A DNA stretch of 36,602 bases from NCBI RefSeq assembly GCF_024345205.1, contig NZ_BROC01000031.1, forward strand, positions 1-36,602. The letters are read 5' to 3'. Positions within the stretch are counted from its first letter, which is position 1; each line of letters starts with the position of its first letter. Under the pieces are notes generated by a model. It ran no database searches and was not told the DNA's origin. It was given only the letters and a program-made list of their open reading frames with translations. Source of the stretch: Lapidilactobacillus luobeiensis (GTDB taxonomy: Bacteria; Bacillota; Bacilli; Lactobacillales; Lactobacillaceae). Made by a program: the position numbers and the translations under genes. This document shows, in pieces, positions 24,668 to 33,407 of this stretch.

Positions 24668-26887
24668 TCAGTGTTTTTGACGATAGCGGTGGCAAAGCTG
24701 ACGCCAGTTGCTCCTGCGCAGTAAAGTACGGCTAAATCCCTGAATAGCCTTTTGGGGGATCAGCGCCTTTTCTTGACCAAAGGTTTGTTGCTGATAGGCG
24801 TTTGTTATTTGCTCAAAAGTAGTACCCAGTTGCCAATCGCTGTCGAGTGCTTGGGCATAGGCCGTCAGGGTTTGACCTTGGGCGCGGGGGTACAAAGGTT
24901 GCAGACTACGAAGGGTCGCGCGATAGAAGCGTTCGAAGTTATGCTGTTTTAGATGGCGCGCCCAGAGCCATAGGCAGACAGGATAGAGCAGCGGCACGAT
25001 GGCGATGATGAGCCCGAGCAAAATCAGCCAACTCAAAACAACTAACCAATTGGGCAGGTGTCCATTGAGTTTGAAGGTGCTGGCTTTTTTGCGGGTGCTA
25101 CTGGTGGTGGCACTGGAACTTTTGTTGGCGGCAGTTGTTTTCGTTGTGCTACTGGTAGCGCTGGTCGAGCGAGTGCTGCTACTGCTACTGGAACGTTGGC
25201 TGATTGGTTCAGTGGTGGCGACCACTTCGTCGGCGTTGGCGAATCCTGGTGTGGGTTCAAACGGTAGCCAACCATAAGCGCCAAAGTAAACTTCAGGCCA
25301 AGCATGGGCATCGGAATTAGTGATCGTATACTCGTACCGTTGTTGGCTCAGCTCTTTGGTCAGGGTACCAGGCGCGAATCCTTTGGCCCAACGTGCAGGG
25401 ATGCCGATACTGCGGAGCATCACGACCATCGCCGTAGAGAAATTATCACAATAGCCAACATGCGAATCAAAGAGAAAATAGTCGACATAATCGCGGTTTT
25501 GGGGCAATGTCGGGGTATCGATCTTAGAATAAACGAGTTCTGCGGAAGTGGCTAGGTAGTTTTCGATCGCCTGCACTTTTTGATAATAAGTCGGGGCGTT
25601 TCTCGTTAGTTTAAGCGCTAATTTTCGCACCCGATTGGGCAAGGTCGTGGGCAAAGCTAACTCTGTTTGGTAGGCGCTGGTATTTGGTGTGGGCATCGTC
25701 GCAATCGTTGCCGCTGTCATTTTTTTCGCGGCGGCGGTCAGCTGCATTTGTTGGACATCGGTCGCATTACCATAAAGCCGCTGTGAAAGATTATCATAAA
25801 AAGTGCTGTCCAATGAACCCGGTTGAACATTCTGAATGTTCAGCAGCCCATAAGGTAAGGCAATGTAATCTTGATTGTCCAGTGTTGTCATTTCGATCGC
25901 TTCCGACTGAGTTTGGTAACCCACCGTTGCCGCGCTATCACTTAAAACGGTCGGCGCATCCAAATAGCGTTGGCTGTCATTTTGATTTGTGCTGGTCCAC
26001 CGCAAATTGCGCGTATTCTGCCAACCACGACCAGAATATTGGTTCTTGACTTGGATCCGTAAATAGTGGGGCTGGCTTGCCTGCAGTCGGATCACCGCCG
26101 TAGGATCATCGTACAAGGGGCCACCTAGCTGACTATCATCTTCGGAAAAACCTGTGCGGCTTGCGCCCTTAGCATAGCGTTCGATTCGTTCATAAAGACC
26201 GGTACGATTGAGTTGGGAACGCAATTCAACCGACCAACTGGCTAATTTAAGATTGATCTGAGGTAGGTTAGTGATCGAACGCCAGACCCCGACCACTAAC
26301 AGCAGGGGCACGAGCCCTAACAATAGTTGGGACCAAGCGAAACGTTGATCTCGATAAAGCGACCAACCGCGGCTGAGACAAAAGATCAAGGTCAGTTGTA
26401 ATAGCTCACTGGTCAGTTCATTACCATTAAAAATATGGACCGACATCAGATAGAGAAAAACGATCAAACTCGCGATCCCGGGACTGGACCAGAAGCAACT
26501 GAGCATCAAAATCAAAGCCAAGGCGATCAAGGCCAGTGTCACACTAAGGGTCGCGGTCAATTCGGCCGAACCACTGGTCAAGGAGGTGCTGATCGCCGTA
26601 CTTAGGCGGCTGAAATAAGTACGCAACCATGCTCCCGAGAGCCCTAGATCATATGGCAGTAAGCGCCAGATCGTCAGTAGTTGGACCACACTCAATGCCA
26701 AGAAGGCTAAGGGCCAAGGTACACGCAAAAGGCTTAAGATAATGATCAAGACCCCGATCAGGACTAAAGCCTGCCAGAGTAGCAGCTGTTGCTCGATCTG
26801 ATTGACGATCAAAAAGGCCTTTAAGAATAGATAACTGAGCCAAAAACCGCCAAGCAGACCGATCAGCTTATTCAAGAAGCGCTTCAT
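24668..26887 (-). CDS. TgpA-like membrane transglutaminase domain protein
   Basis: The 739-residue protein has six or more N-terminal membrane helices (about 1-210) and an extracytoplasmic region. Its transglutaminase-like core has Cys480 (SHVGYCDNFS) and His528 (DAHAWPEVYFGAYGWLPFEP). A Ser/Thr-rich linker (about 560-605) follows, then another membrane helix and a C-terminal cytoplasmic tail like DUF4129. Where many transglutaminase-fold enzymes have a third catalytic Asp, the sequence reads FEPTPG. The family (DUF3488-transglutaminase-DUF4129) is usually encoded with MoxR and DUF58, as here. The activity is unknown; cell-envelope protein processing is a common proposal. Its start overlaps the DUF58 stop by four bases. 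Confidence 0.9.
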   Translation of the reverse strand: MKRFLNKLIGLLGGFWLSYLFLKAFLIVNQIEQQLLLWQALVLIGVLIIILSLLRVPWPLAFLALSVVQLLTIWRLLPYDLGLSGAWLRTYFSRLSTAISTSLTSGSAELTATLSVTLALIALALILMLSCFWSSPGIASLIVFLYLMSVHIFNGNELTSELLQLTLIFCLSRGWSLYRDQRFAWSQLLLGLVPLLLVVGVWRSITNLPQINLKLASWSVELRSQLNRTGLYERIERYAKGASRTGFSEDDSQLGGPLYDDPTAVIRLQASQPHYLRIQVKNQYSGRGWQNTRNLRWTSTNQNDSQRYLDAPTVLSDSAATVGYQTQSEAIEMTTLDNQDYIALPYGLLNIQNVQPGSLDSTFYDNLSQRLYGNATDVQQMQLTAAAKKMTAATIATMPTPNTSAYQTELALPTTLPNRVRKLALKLTRNAPTYYQKVQAIENYLATSAELVYSKIDTPTLPQNRDYVDYFLFDSHVGYCDNFSTAMVVMLRSIGIPARWAKGFAPGTLTKELSQQRYEYTITNSDAHAWPEVYFGAYGWLPFEPTPGFANADEVVATTEPISQRSSSSSSTRSTSATSSTTKTTAANKSSSATTSSTRKKASTFKLNGHLPNWLVVLSWLILLGLIIAIVPLLYPVCLWLWARHLKQHNFERFYRATLRSLQPLYPRAQGQTLTAYAQALDSDWQLGTTFEQITNAYQQQTFGQEKALIPQKAIQGFSRTLLRRSNWRQLCHRYRQKH

Positions 26888-27918
26888 GACAACGCCTCCC
26901 TAGGGACTGTGACTTGTTGCTGCGCATTATTGACTGTGATCGTGGTCGGTGTTACTTGGACGAGGATCAGTTTTTGTAAGGGGAATTGTTGGCTGGCTGT
27001 TGCCCATGAGGTCGCCGCCGCGCTGAAAACGATCAGAGCAGGGGTTCGCTGTAACGCTTCTGGACTGACCCAGTTTTGTTCCGAGTTAGCTTGGAATTGG
27101 GCCAATTGGGTCCAGGATGGCTGATTTAGGCTGGTTTGACCCAAGTAATAACCCTGCTCCCATAATTTAGTTTCCTGATCCAACGTTGTAAAGGCGCCTA
27201 ACAAAGATTCAAAAGCCGGCGCTGCAGTTGCCAATAAAACGCCTGCCCAGATCGGTTTTTGTTCAGGCCGATCTTGACGGATCGTTGTTTTGCCCCGCTT
27301 AGCCGAGATCTTCCAATCAATGGCGTGGAGCGGGTTGCCTGGTCGATAATCACGCAAACTTTCCAAATCAAATGAGGGGTTAAGATCATCAGCGTTGGCA
27401 TGCTTAACAAAATCGGCCAGTACCGCAATCAAGGCTTGACTCAAGGCAGGTTCAGCGGCGGGACCAACGATCAAAGGCTGTTTCAGCGTCAGGTGGCGCT
27501 GTTTGGTTGCACAACCGAGAAGATCCCAGGCCTGTAAAGTTAAAGGTAGCTCTGTATAAACGCCGCGAGTCAGTTGGTTAGGCCAATGAAAGTCACGCGC
27601 ACGCCCAAAATAGGGACCTTGCCATAAGGTCCGTTGATCAGCGCGCACCGCTAACTTGGCAAAAAAACCGCGCCCTTTTAGTTGGAAGCGTAATGATTTG
27701 TTGGAAGTCGCGCTTAGCTTGCGTGCGCTGGTCGTCACTTGAAGTCGCGCTAATGGTGCCGCTAAGCTGAGCAAACTAAAGAAAACGGCGGTGATCGCCA
27801 GATCTGTGACCAACCAACTTGTTGGACTATTGAAGACTAAACCTAATATGATCAGTAGCAATGATCCTAGAAAAAAGGCCAGATTGCGCCGCCAGCTGTG
27901 CCAATGTCCTGTTCTCAT
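26884..27918 (-). CDS. DUF58 domain protein
   Basis: The 344-residue protein has two N-terminal membrane helices (about 12-55). The DUF58 signature lies in the middle: SLRDYRPGNPLHAIDWKISA near residue 190, followed by RQDRPEQ. DUF58 proteins have a von Willebrand A-like fold and work with MoxR AAA+ ATPases. It sits four bases after moxR and overlaps the transglutaminase gene by four bases, so the three are cotranscribed and translationally coupled. The biochemical role is not established. Confidence 0.9.
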   Translation of the reverse strand: MRTGHWHSWRRNLAFFLGSLLLIILGLVFNSPTSWLVTDLAITAVFFSLLSLAAPLARLQVTTSARKLSATSNKSLRFQLKGRGFFAKLAVRADQRTLWQGPYFGRARDFHWPNQLTRGVYTELPLTLQAWDLLGCATKQRHLTLKQPLIVGPAAEPALSQALIAVLADFVKHANADDLNPSFDLESLRDYRPGNPLHAIDWKISAKRGKTTIRQDRPEQKPIWAGVLLATAAPAFESLLGAFTTLDQETKLWEQGYYLGQTSLNQPSWTQLAQFQANSEQNWVSPEALQRTPALIVFSAAATSWATASQQFPLQKLILVQVTPTTITVNNAQQQVTVPREALS

Positions 27919-27922
27919 CAGC

Positions 27923-28861
27923 TCACCTCGTGATCGGGACGGGGATCTGTTGTAATAGCTCAGCTAAAATGACCGCTGCGTTCAGACGGACGCCTGGCTG
28001 AATGATCAAACGATGGGCGAAAACCAGCGGCACCAGAAGTTGAATGTCTTCGGCCAACACAAAATTTCGCCCTTGAGTCAAGGCGTAGGCACGCGCTGCC
28101 GCCGCTAAGGCTAAGGTGCCCCGAGGACTGACGCCTAAACGGATCCGATCGTCTTTGCGTGTGGCGCTGGTGATCTCTAGCAAATAATCCAGTAAGGAAT
28201 CGGCAAAGTGGACTTTTTGAACTTGTGCCTTCAACGCGCTTAGTTGTTCCGCGGAAATGATCTCTTGAGCTGCTGGGGCAGTCGTGGCCCGATCTGCTAA
28301 ATCAAGCATTGCCAGTTCCGCTTTTTTGTCAGGGTAGCCAATACTCAAGCGCATCAAAAAACGATCCATCTGCGCTTCAGGCAATGGATAGGTCCCTTCA
28401 TAATCACTAGGATTCTGCGTGGCTAGGACGAAGAAGTTCGCGTCCAAGGGATGGGTCGTGCCATCTAAAGTGACTTTGCGTTCGCCCATTGCCTCTAACA
28501 AGGCCGACTGGGTTCGGGGCGTGGCCCGATTGATCTCATCTGCCAAAACAAAAGTGGCGAAGATCGGTCCCGGTTGAAACGCGAAAGTATTGTCGTGACG
28601 ATCAAAGATCGAGACCCCGGTGATATCCCCAGGCAACAAATCAGGCGTGAATTGGATCCGATGATAGCTACCTGCGAAAACCTTGGCCAGTGTTTGCGCC
28701 AAGGTAGTTTTGCCCACGCCAGGGACATCCTCGAATAAAACATGCCCGTTCGCCAATAATGTGGTGATCGTCAAGCGGATGATATCGCGTTTGCCGACGA
28801 TGACTCGTTCGATCTCATCAATGGCTTGATCGATCAAAGCCTTTGCTGCAGTCGCTTCCAT
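27923..28861 (-). CDS. MoxR-family AAA+ ATPase
   Basis: The 312-residue ATPase has Walker A GVGKTTLAQTL (near residue 45), Walker B FVLADEINRATPRTQSALLE (near 105), sensor 1 in LATQNPSDYEGTYPLPEAQ (near 149) and the family block LSIGYPDKKAE. MoxR proteins act as chaperones that assemble or activate partners containing von Willebrand A-like domains, here presumably the DUF58 protein. AAGGGGGT precedes ATG 28861. It is the first gene of the three-gene minus-strand operon, behind a promoter at 28883-28911. Confidence 0.95.
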   Translation of the reverse strand: MEATAAKALIDQAIDEIERVIVGKRDIIRLTITTLLANGHVLFEDVPGVGKTTLAQTLAKVFAGSYHRIQFTPDLLPGDITGVSIFDRHDNTFAFQPGPIFATFVLADEINRATPRTQSALLEAMGERKVTLDGTTHPLDANFFVLATQNPSDYEGTYPLPEAQMDRFLMRLSIGYPDKKAELAMLDLADRATTAPAAQEIISAEQLSALKAQVQKVHFADSLLDYLLEITSATRKDDRIRLGVSPRGTLALAAAARAYALTQGRNFVLAEDIQLLVPLVFAHRLIIQPGVRLNAAVILAELLQQIPVPITR

Positions 28862-28882
28862 AAATTGACCCCCTTTTTCTTT

Positions 28883-28911
28883 ATTATCTGACAGTTACTA
28901 TCTTTTAACAA
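28883..28911 (-). promoter_or_regulatory. Promoter of the MoxR-DUF58-transglutaminase operon
   Basis: On the minus strand TTGTTA (28911-28906), a 17-base spacer and GATAAT (28888-28883) stand about 22 bases before the start codon. Confidence 0.6.
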
Positions 28912-29120
28912 GTGAAACACCTGTCTTTTCCTGCCATTTTGCGTTTTCTGTGTCAAGGCGCACTTGACTTCTTGTCCGTAGCCTTCTTCAGTTGGTCGAA
29001 GATTTTTTAAGCAATGGCCCAGTGGTGCCTTTATTTTACAGGCCAAGGTGTGATTTGACCAATGCTCATTTGCTCTACCCATAATGCCTAAATGGTATAG
29101 GTACAAAATAAAAAAGCAGG

Positions 29121-29849
29121 TCAGGGAGACACTACTTTTGGTGGGAAGAAATGATGTTTTAAGAGAACGCCTAGGCCACAACCCACGATCGTCGCGACAA
29201 TGATCAGCAGGTTACTGGGAATAAAGATCATCCCGAGATAGACCAAAGCTAAGGTCAAACCGATCACGGTCAATTGCAAGAGCAGGGGCAAACTGCGATC
29301 AGCGCTGATCTGGAGATAAAGCAGACCAATAAACATGGCGATGATCGCGAAATCCAGACCTAAGCGCTGGGGATCAGTAATATAATTCCCGATCAGGGCG
29401 CCGATCAAAGTGGCCAAATTCCAAGTGGCATAGGCCAGTAAATTGACTGTATTGAACCAAGGAAAGTTAAGCTGACCGGCGGTGAAATTAAGCTTGTTCA
29501 TGCCTAAAGCGAAACTTTCATCGGTCAAGAGCGTCCCGAGAAAAATATTTTTGAGTAAACTATCTTTTTTGAAATAAGGCGCGATCGTTAAACTCAATAA
29601 GATCATGCGGGCATTGACCAGAAAAGTCGCGAGGACGATGGAAATGATCGGGCTGTGACTGACTAGTAAACTGACCGTAATGAACTGCGCCGATCCGGCA
29701 TAAATAAATAGCGACATGAATAACACGAGCCAGGGACTAAAACCGCTGGCCCGACCGACCACGCCAAACGCGATCCCGATCCCGAGATAACCGAAGACAG
29801 TCGGCAAGGTTTCCTTGAACGCAGTCGCTTGATCAAGTTGATGATTCAT
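29121..29849 (-). CDS. azlC: AzlC-family branched-chain amino acid exporter subunit (second copy)
   Basis: The 242-residue membrane protein belongs to the AzlC (LIV-E) family. The opening FKETLPTVFGYLGIGIAFGVVGRASG and the block YAGSAQFITVSLL are typical. AzlC with the small partner AzlD exports branched-chain amino acids and analogues such as azaleucine. It is a close paralogue of the protein at 30298-31005 and lies after azlD. The 132-base gap and a promoter at 29921-29948 suggest it can be expressed on its own. AGGGGGG precedes ATG 29849. Confidence 0.9.
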   Translation of the reverse strand: MNHQLDQATAFKETLPTVFGYLGIGIAFGVVGRASGFSPWLVLFMSLFIYAGSAQFITVSLLVSHSPIISIVLATFLVNARMILLSLTIAPYFKKDSLLKNIFLGTLLTDESFALGMNKLNFTAGQLNFPWFNTVNLLAYATWNLATLIGALIGNYITDPQRLGLDFAIIAMFIGLLYLQISADRSLPLLLQLTVIGLTLALVYLGMIFIPSNLLIIVATIVGCGLGVLLKHHFFPPKVVSP

Positions 29850-29920
29850 TTGTAAAACCCCCCTTCGGAATGCGAACTGACCTGCTCCGTGTCACACAAC
29901 CCAATCGCATATTTTAAATC

Positions 29921-29948
29921 AAAGTATCAAAGCAAAACATTATGTCAA
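29921..29948 (-). promoter_or_regulatory. Promoter of the second azlC
   Basis: On the minus strand a perfect TTGACA (29948-29943), a 16-base spacer and TACTTT (29926-29921) lie in the azlD-azlC gap. Confidence 0.5.
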
Positions 29949-29981
29949 CGGATCCACAAGAGCAGCAACGTTAGGTCGTGG

Positions 29982-30311
29982 CTAAGCCAAGATCACGCGG
30001 ATCACGGCTAGAGAAACGATCCCCACTGCGACGATCACCAACAGATTTTTAGAAATGATCGCGCTGATCAAAGTTGGCACTGAGGCCAAAAAATTCTCCA
30101 GATTCAGTCGGGGCAAGTGACCTAGATCTTGCGTGAACAGATTGCTGAACCACAATGCGGACATGATCACGATCGGGACGAAGCTAAGAAATTCCAAAAC
30201 GCGATCAGATAGCGTGAATTTTTTCAGTAAGATAAACGGTAAGACCCTGGATAGCCACGTGATCAGGCCACAACCAATGATCGTTACCAAGGTATATTCA
30301 AAAGAAGACAT
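29982..30311 (-). CDS. azlD: AzlD-family branched-chain amino acid exporter small subunit
   Basis: The 109-residue protein has about four membrane helices, with LITWLSRVLPFILLKKF near the N terminus and FLSFVPIVIMSALWFSNLF, both typical of AzlD. It overlaps the end of the preceding azlC by 14 bases, a common coupling for this two-subunit exporter. Confidence 0.92.
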   Translation of the reverse strand: MSSFEYTLVTIIGCGLITWLSRVLPFILLKKFTLSDRVLEFLSFVPIVIMSALWFSNLFTQDLGHLPRLNLENFLASVPTLISAIISKNLLVIVAVGIVSLAVIRVILA

Positions 30312-31005
30312 GTTTCAGTACCACTCCTAACAGGCACCCGACCAAAGTCACGACTAAGATCAGCAGGTTGGCGGGAATAAAGATCAGTCCAATATAAATA
30401 AAAACGAAAACGATCGCGACCATGATCGTTTGTAAACGCCGATCAAGTGTCCGATCAGCGCTGAGTTGCAAATAAACTAGCCCGATAAACATGGCAACGA
30501 TGGCAAAATCAAGCCCCAGTTGTTCCGGGTCAGGAATATAACGACCAAGTAAAGCACCGCTCATACTGGCGCCGATCATCATCAGATAGGGCGGCAAGGC
30601 AGCAGGGTAAAACCACCGGAAAGTCAGTTTACTACCGGTATAATTGGCCTTATTCATCGCTAAAGCGAAGGTCTCATCGGTCAAGAGACTGGCCATCAAA
30701 ATATTTTTCCAAAGTTTTTGTTCGTGAAAGTGGGGCGCGACGGTTAAGCTCATCAAGATGATCCGGGCGTTGACTAAAAAAGCGGCGCCAAAGATCGCTA
30801 GGATCGGACTTTGACTAGCAAGTAGGCCGATGATCACGAATTGAACAGAACCGGCGTAAACAAAGAGTGATAATAACAGTACCAGCAAAGGTGTGAAGCC
30901 GTTTGTTTGGGCGATCACGCCAATAGCGAAGCAAATACCAAAATAACTGAATACGATCGGCAGCGTCTCTCGTAAGCCCGCGCGGGGATCCAGATCATGG
31001 CTCAT
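30298..31005 (-). CDS. azlC: AzlC-family branched-chain amino acid exporter large subunit
   Basis: The 235-residue membrane protein carries the AzlC opening LRETLPIVFSYFGICFAIGV and block YAGSVQFVIIGLLASQSP. It is clearly related along its whole length to the copy at 29121-29849. Gene order azlC-azlD with an overlap is the normal export pair. AGGAGA seven bases upstream supports ATG 31005. No regulator gene is adjacent. Confidence 0.93.
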   Translation of the reverse strand: MSHDLDPRAGLRETLPIVFSYFGICFAIGVIAQTNGFTPLLVLLLSLFVYAGSVQFVIIGLLASQSPILAIFGAAFLVNARIILMSLTVAPHFHEQKLWKNILMASLLTDETFALAMNKANYTGSKLTFRWFYPAALPPYLMMIGASMSGALLGRYIPDPEQLGLDFAIVAMFIGLVYLQLSADRTLDRRLQTIMVAIVFVFIYIGLIFIPANLLILVVTLVGCLLGVVLKHVFF

Positions 31006-31200
31006 TCCCGATTCTCCTATCTATCTCAAAATCCAAGGGAAAAATAAAGTGTTGGTTAATGATAACACACTGATCCTTGTTCTGAGCAAGTCACTGACGG
31101 ATTTTTTTATAAAACAGCGCAGTTTTTTCTTCTGTGGTGAAAAGCCAGCGCTTATTATTTGAAAAAGAGTGATCAAAGTCGCCAAGGTAGAGAAAATATT

Positions 31201-31209
31201 TGGTATAAT
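31201..31209 (+). promoter_or_regulatory. Extended -10 promoter of the polysaccharide deacetylase
   Basis: TGGTATAAT (31201-31209) is an extended -10 with a perfect TATAAT. No convincing -35 is present. Confidence 0.6.
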
Positions 31210-31245
31210 CAGGGTAGTTGATCGATCAAGACGGAAGCGATAGCA

Positions 31246-32361
31246 ATGAACGGGCGACATCAGGCAAAAACGAGCTGGCAGAAGCATCGAGGTAAGTGGC
31301 TTGCTGGCATCTTAGGGGTAATCGTGATCATGATCCTTGGCGGGGTGATGATCGCGCAAGGGCAAGCGGCACGACGAGAAGCGGCGACGCAACGGCAAGT
31401 CAAGTTACGGGCAGAAGCAGTCGCGGCGGCCAAAAAAGAAAAAAGCGCGCGGCAAAGTTCGCAAAAAGAAGCAGCAGCTCAGCGCGCCGCTGCGAAAAGT
31501 TCTAGTGAAGCGGCGGCCGCAGCCAGTTCAAGCAGTCAGCAAGCCGCGGAAACGGCCTCAAGCCAGAGTAGCAGTTCTGCAGGCGCGACCAGTTCCACAA
31601 ATACGTCCCCAGCAACGACCACCCAAGCTTCTGGAGTCACGACCGGGATCGGGCAAAATCACACACCGGCTGCTAGCAGTTATGCTTTTGATGTGGCGCA
31701 GATCCGTGCGGTGATGAATGGTCAAGCTAGTTATACGGGACGAAAAACAGTTTTCTTAACTTTTGATGATGGTATTGATTTGACAACGACGCCACAGATC
31801 TTGGCGATCTTACAACGCTACCAAGTCCACGCAACTTTTTTCCTAGTAGGTAAGTCGCTGGGCCCACGGACGCAAGCCTTACTACAGCAGGAATACCAGG
31901 CAGGTCATGGACTGGCGATCCACAGTTTCTATCATGATTATGGGCGGCTTTATCCGAACCGTCGCGGCAACGCGGCGCAGATCTTAGCGGAGGCAGAGCA
32001 GACTCAGGCGGCTTTGCGGCAGTATTTGGGCGCCCAATTCAGTACACGTGTTTGGCGTTACCCCGGAGGTCACATGTCTTGGCAAAACTTAGCGCCAGCA
32101 GACCAAGCGTTGAGCTCTCATGGGTATCATTGGATGGATTGGAATGCGGCTTCCGGCGATGCGATGAGCGCGGCGCAAGCACCGAAAAATGTCGCGGAAA
32201 TGGTGCAGTATCAGGCACATTCGCTGAGTTATTATCCTGATCACGGCGTTCGTGTGGTTTTGATGCATGACGCGGCCAGCAAACAACTGACTGTCGATGC
32301 CTTGCCTAAGATCATTGAGTTCTATCAACAGGCTGGGTATCAATTTGGTATCTTGAGTTAG
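31246..32361 (+). CDS. Membrane-anchored polysaccharide deacetylase (CE4, PgdA-like)
   Basis: The 371-residue protein has an N-terminal membrane anchor (about 17-38) and a long Ala/Ser/Lys/Gln-rich linker (about 45-135). A NodB-type CE4 domain follows: LTFDDGID near 175 supplies the catalytic Asp and a metal-binding Asp. The two histidines of HSFYH near 226, then RYPGG near 268, DWN near 298 and LMHD near 342 complete the five family motifs. Such enzymes remove acetyl groups from cell-wall N-acetylglucosamine and so give lysozyme resistance. The extracytoplasmic location is clear from the anchor; the exact polymer is inferred. The ribosome-binding site (GGAAG) is weak. Confidence 0.92.
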   Translation: MNGRHQAKTSWQKHRGKWLAGILGVIVIMILGGVMIAQGQAARREAATQRQVKLRAEAVAAAKKEKSARQSSQKEAAAQRAAAKSSSEAAAAASSSSQQAAETASSQSSSSAGATSSTNTSPATTTQASGVTTGIGQNHTPAASSYAFDVAQIRAVMNGQASYTGRKTVFLTFDDGIDLTTTPQILAILQRYQVHATFFLVGKSLGPRTQALLQQEYQAGHGLAIHSFYHDYGRLYPNRRGNAAQILAEAEQTQAALRQYLGAQFSTRVWRYPGGHMSWQNLAPADQALSSHGYHWMDWNAASGDAMSAAQAPKNVAEMVQYQAHSLSYYPDHGVRVVLMHDAASKQLTVDALPKIIEFYQQAGYQFGILS

Positions 32362-32463
32362 TTAGACCTTGTGAGCTGATCTGATTTGAGCTGATTTGAA
32401 AAGTGCGGTTTCTGTATTTATTTCTCCGCTTACTTGCAGGTGTGCTGGGTTTGGATGTGGACG

Positions 32464-32745
32464 CAACCGCCTCAGGACGTTTTTGGTGGCTGGAACGCAG
32501 TGGGCATCGTTTGAAGCCAATCCGCAAAAGCAGCGGCTTGTCTTCAAAGCGAGCCTTTGTCTAAGTGATAAATCACTAAGACAAACTTCACTGCTGAAAC
32601 GTGTTCGCCAACCTAGCTTCTTCCGCTTAGCTACGCTCTTATTCCGGAAGCAAGGAACGCTTCCAAAATAAGAGCTAGGCTAATGCTCAGAAGCTGACCA
32701 GGTCGGCTCACACTCTGGATAGAGCCACACACCCTGAGGTGGTTG
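32464..32745. repeat. HP-B hairpin, copy 3, interrupted
   Basis: The arms (32464-32480 and 32729-32745) match copies 1 and 2 but have lost some pairs. The core reads TTTGTCTAAGTGAT-AAA-TCACTAAGACAAA, where copy 1 has GTGGC/GCCAC. Both sides changed, so pairing in the core is kept. An HP-A unit lies inside the right half. Confidence 0.75.
32597..32722. repeat. HP-A hairpin nested inside HP-B
   Basis: Copies 1 and 2 of HP-B read CACTGCTGAGCCACAC. Here the same sequence is split after CACTGCTGA by about 126 bases beginning AAACGTG and ending CACTCTGGATAG, the reverse of an array unit at 141-535. The inner arms GCTCTTATT..GGAAGC and GCTTCC..AATAAGAGC pair fully. The insert length equals the array period, so a whole unit was inserted. 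Confidence 0.8.
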
Positions 32746-32999
32746 CTGGGCAAGTTTGAGCTTATCTGCAATCTGGGTGAAGTAGTTTGCAAAGTGCTTT
32801 TGCTAGTGTGGTGGTCAAATAGTACCACTTCGATTGGTGAAGAATCTCTGACTAGCTGTTACGGTGTCACCATCTTATAATCCTGTGATTGCAAGCCATG
32901 GTCGTCAACTGCGTGGGAATCTGTCAATTCACACGAGCAGGTAGAATGGCGTGGAAGCTTAGTCTGCTTAAAACGGTTGAGCGGGCGGAGTGGAGTGGA

Positions 33000-33122
33000 G
33001 TGTGGCGGGTGAGCTCGCCGTGAAATTGGTCTTAGTGGCTGTGCCACTTAGACCAAGGCCTGATTTTAAGACTCGCAAAGCGAGGCTTAAAACAGCGCCC
33101 ACAGCGAGCTCACCCGCCGCAC
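33000..33122. repeat. HP-C hairpin, copy 4
   Basis: Arms GTGTGGCGGGTGAGCTCGC (33000-33018) and 33104-33122 pair over 19 bases with one wobble. The core TTGGTCTTAGTGGC/GCCACTTAGACCAA is as in copy 1. The second stem reads TTTTAAG-A-CTCGC-AAA-GCGAG-G-CTTAAAA, different from the other copies but fully paired. Confidence 0.85.
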
Positions 33123-33343
33123 GCAACGCAGACCGCGGCCAACGTTGAAACGTAACAGCTTGCCCGCTACACGCAACGCAGCCCGGGGCCAATCTTAGAA
33201 CGGAATAATTATCACCGCAGACTCACCAACGTATTTTTCTCCGCATAATTGCGTAATCGCTCCGAAAACAAAGGTCAGGGCTTCCTCAAGCCGACTAGCG
33301 TCAAGGCTCAGGGGCTGACCGGCGCGATCCGCATCCTATTGAC

Positions 33344-33372
33344 TTGACCTTTTGGGGCTAGGTTTGTAGAAT
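33344..33372 (+). promoter_or_regulatory. Promoter of the EIIC-DUF915 pair
   Basis: TTGACC (33344-33349), a 17-base spacer and TAGAAT (33367-33372) lie just beyond repeat R3. A small stem GTAAG/CTTAC follows at about 33380-33394. Confidence 0.7.
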
Positions 33373-33407
33373 CTGGGGTGTAAGCGTAACTTACGATTGG
33401 GGAGAAG

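Larger units (their letters stand above)
32398..33198. repeat. Composite repeat R3 (HP-B with nested HP-A, linker, HP-C)
   Basis: This is the third copy of the composite unit, same orientation as R1 and R2. It is about 800 bases long; without the nested HP-A (about 126 bases) it would be near 675. HP-B is more decayed here than in R1 and R2, while HP-C is in good condition. Short tail repeats ending ACGCAACGCAG with CCG...GGCCAA continue to 33198. Confidence 0.85.

Noticed and set aside
25042-25311. ORFs opposite the Ser/Thr-rich linker of the transglutaminase gene
   Set aside because: They are shadows created by the low-complexity linker codons; no start signals.
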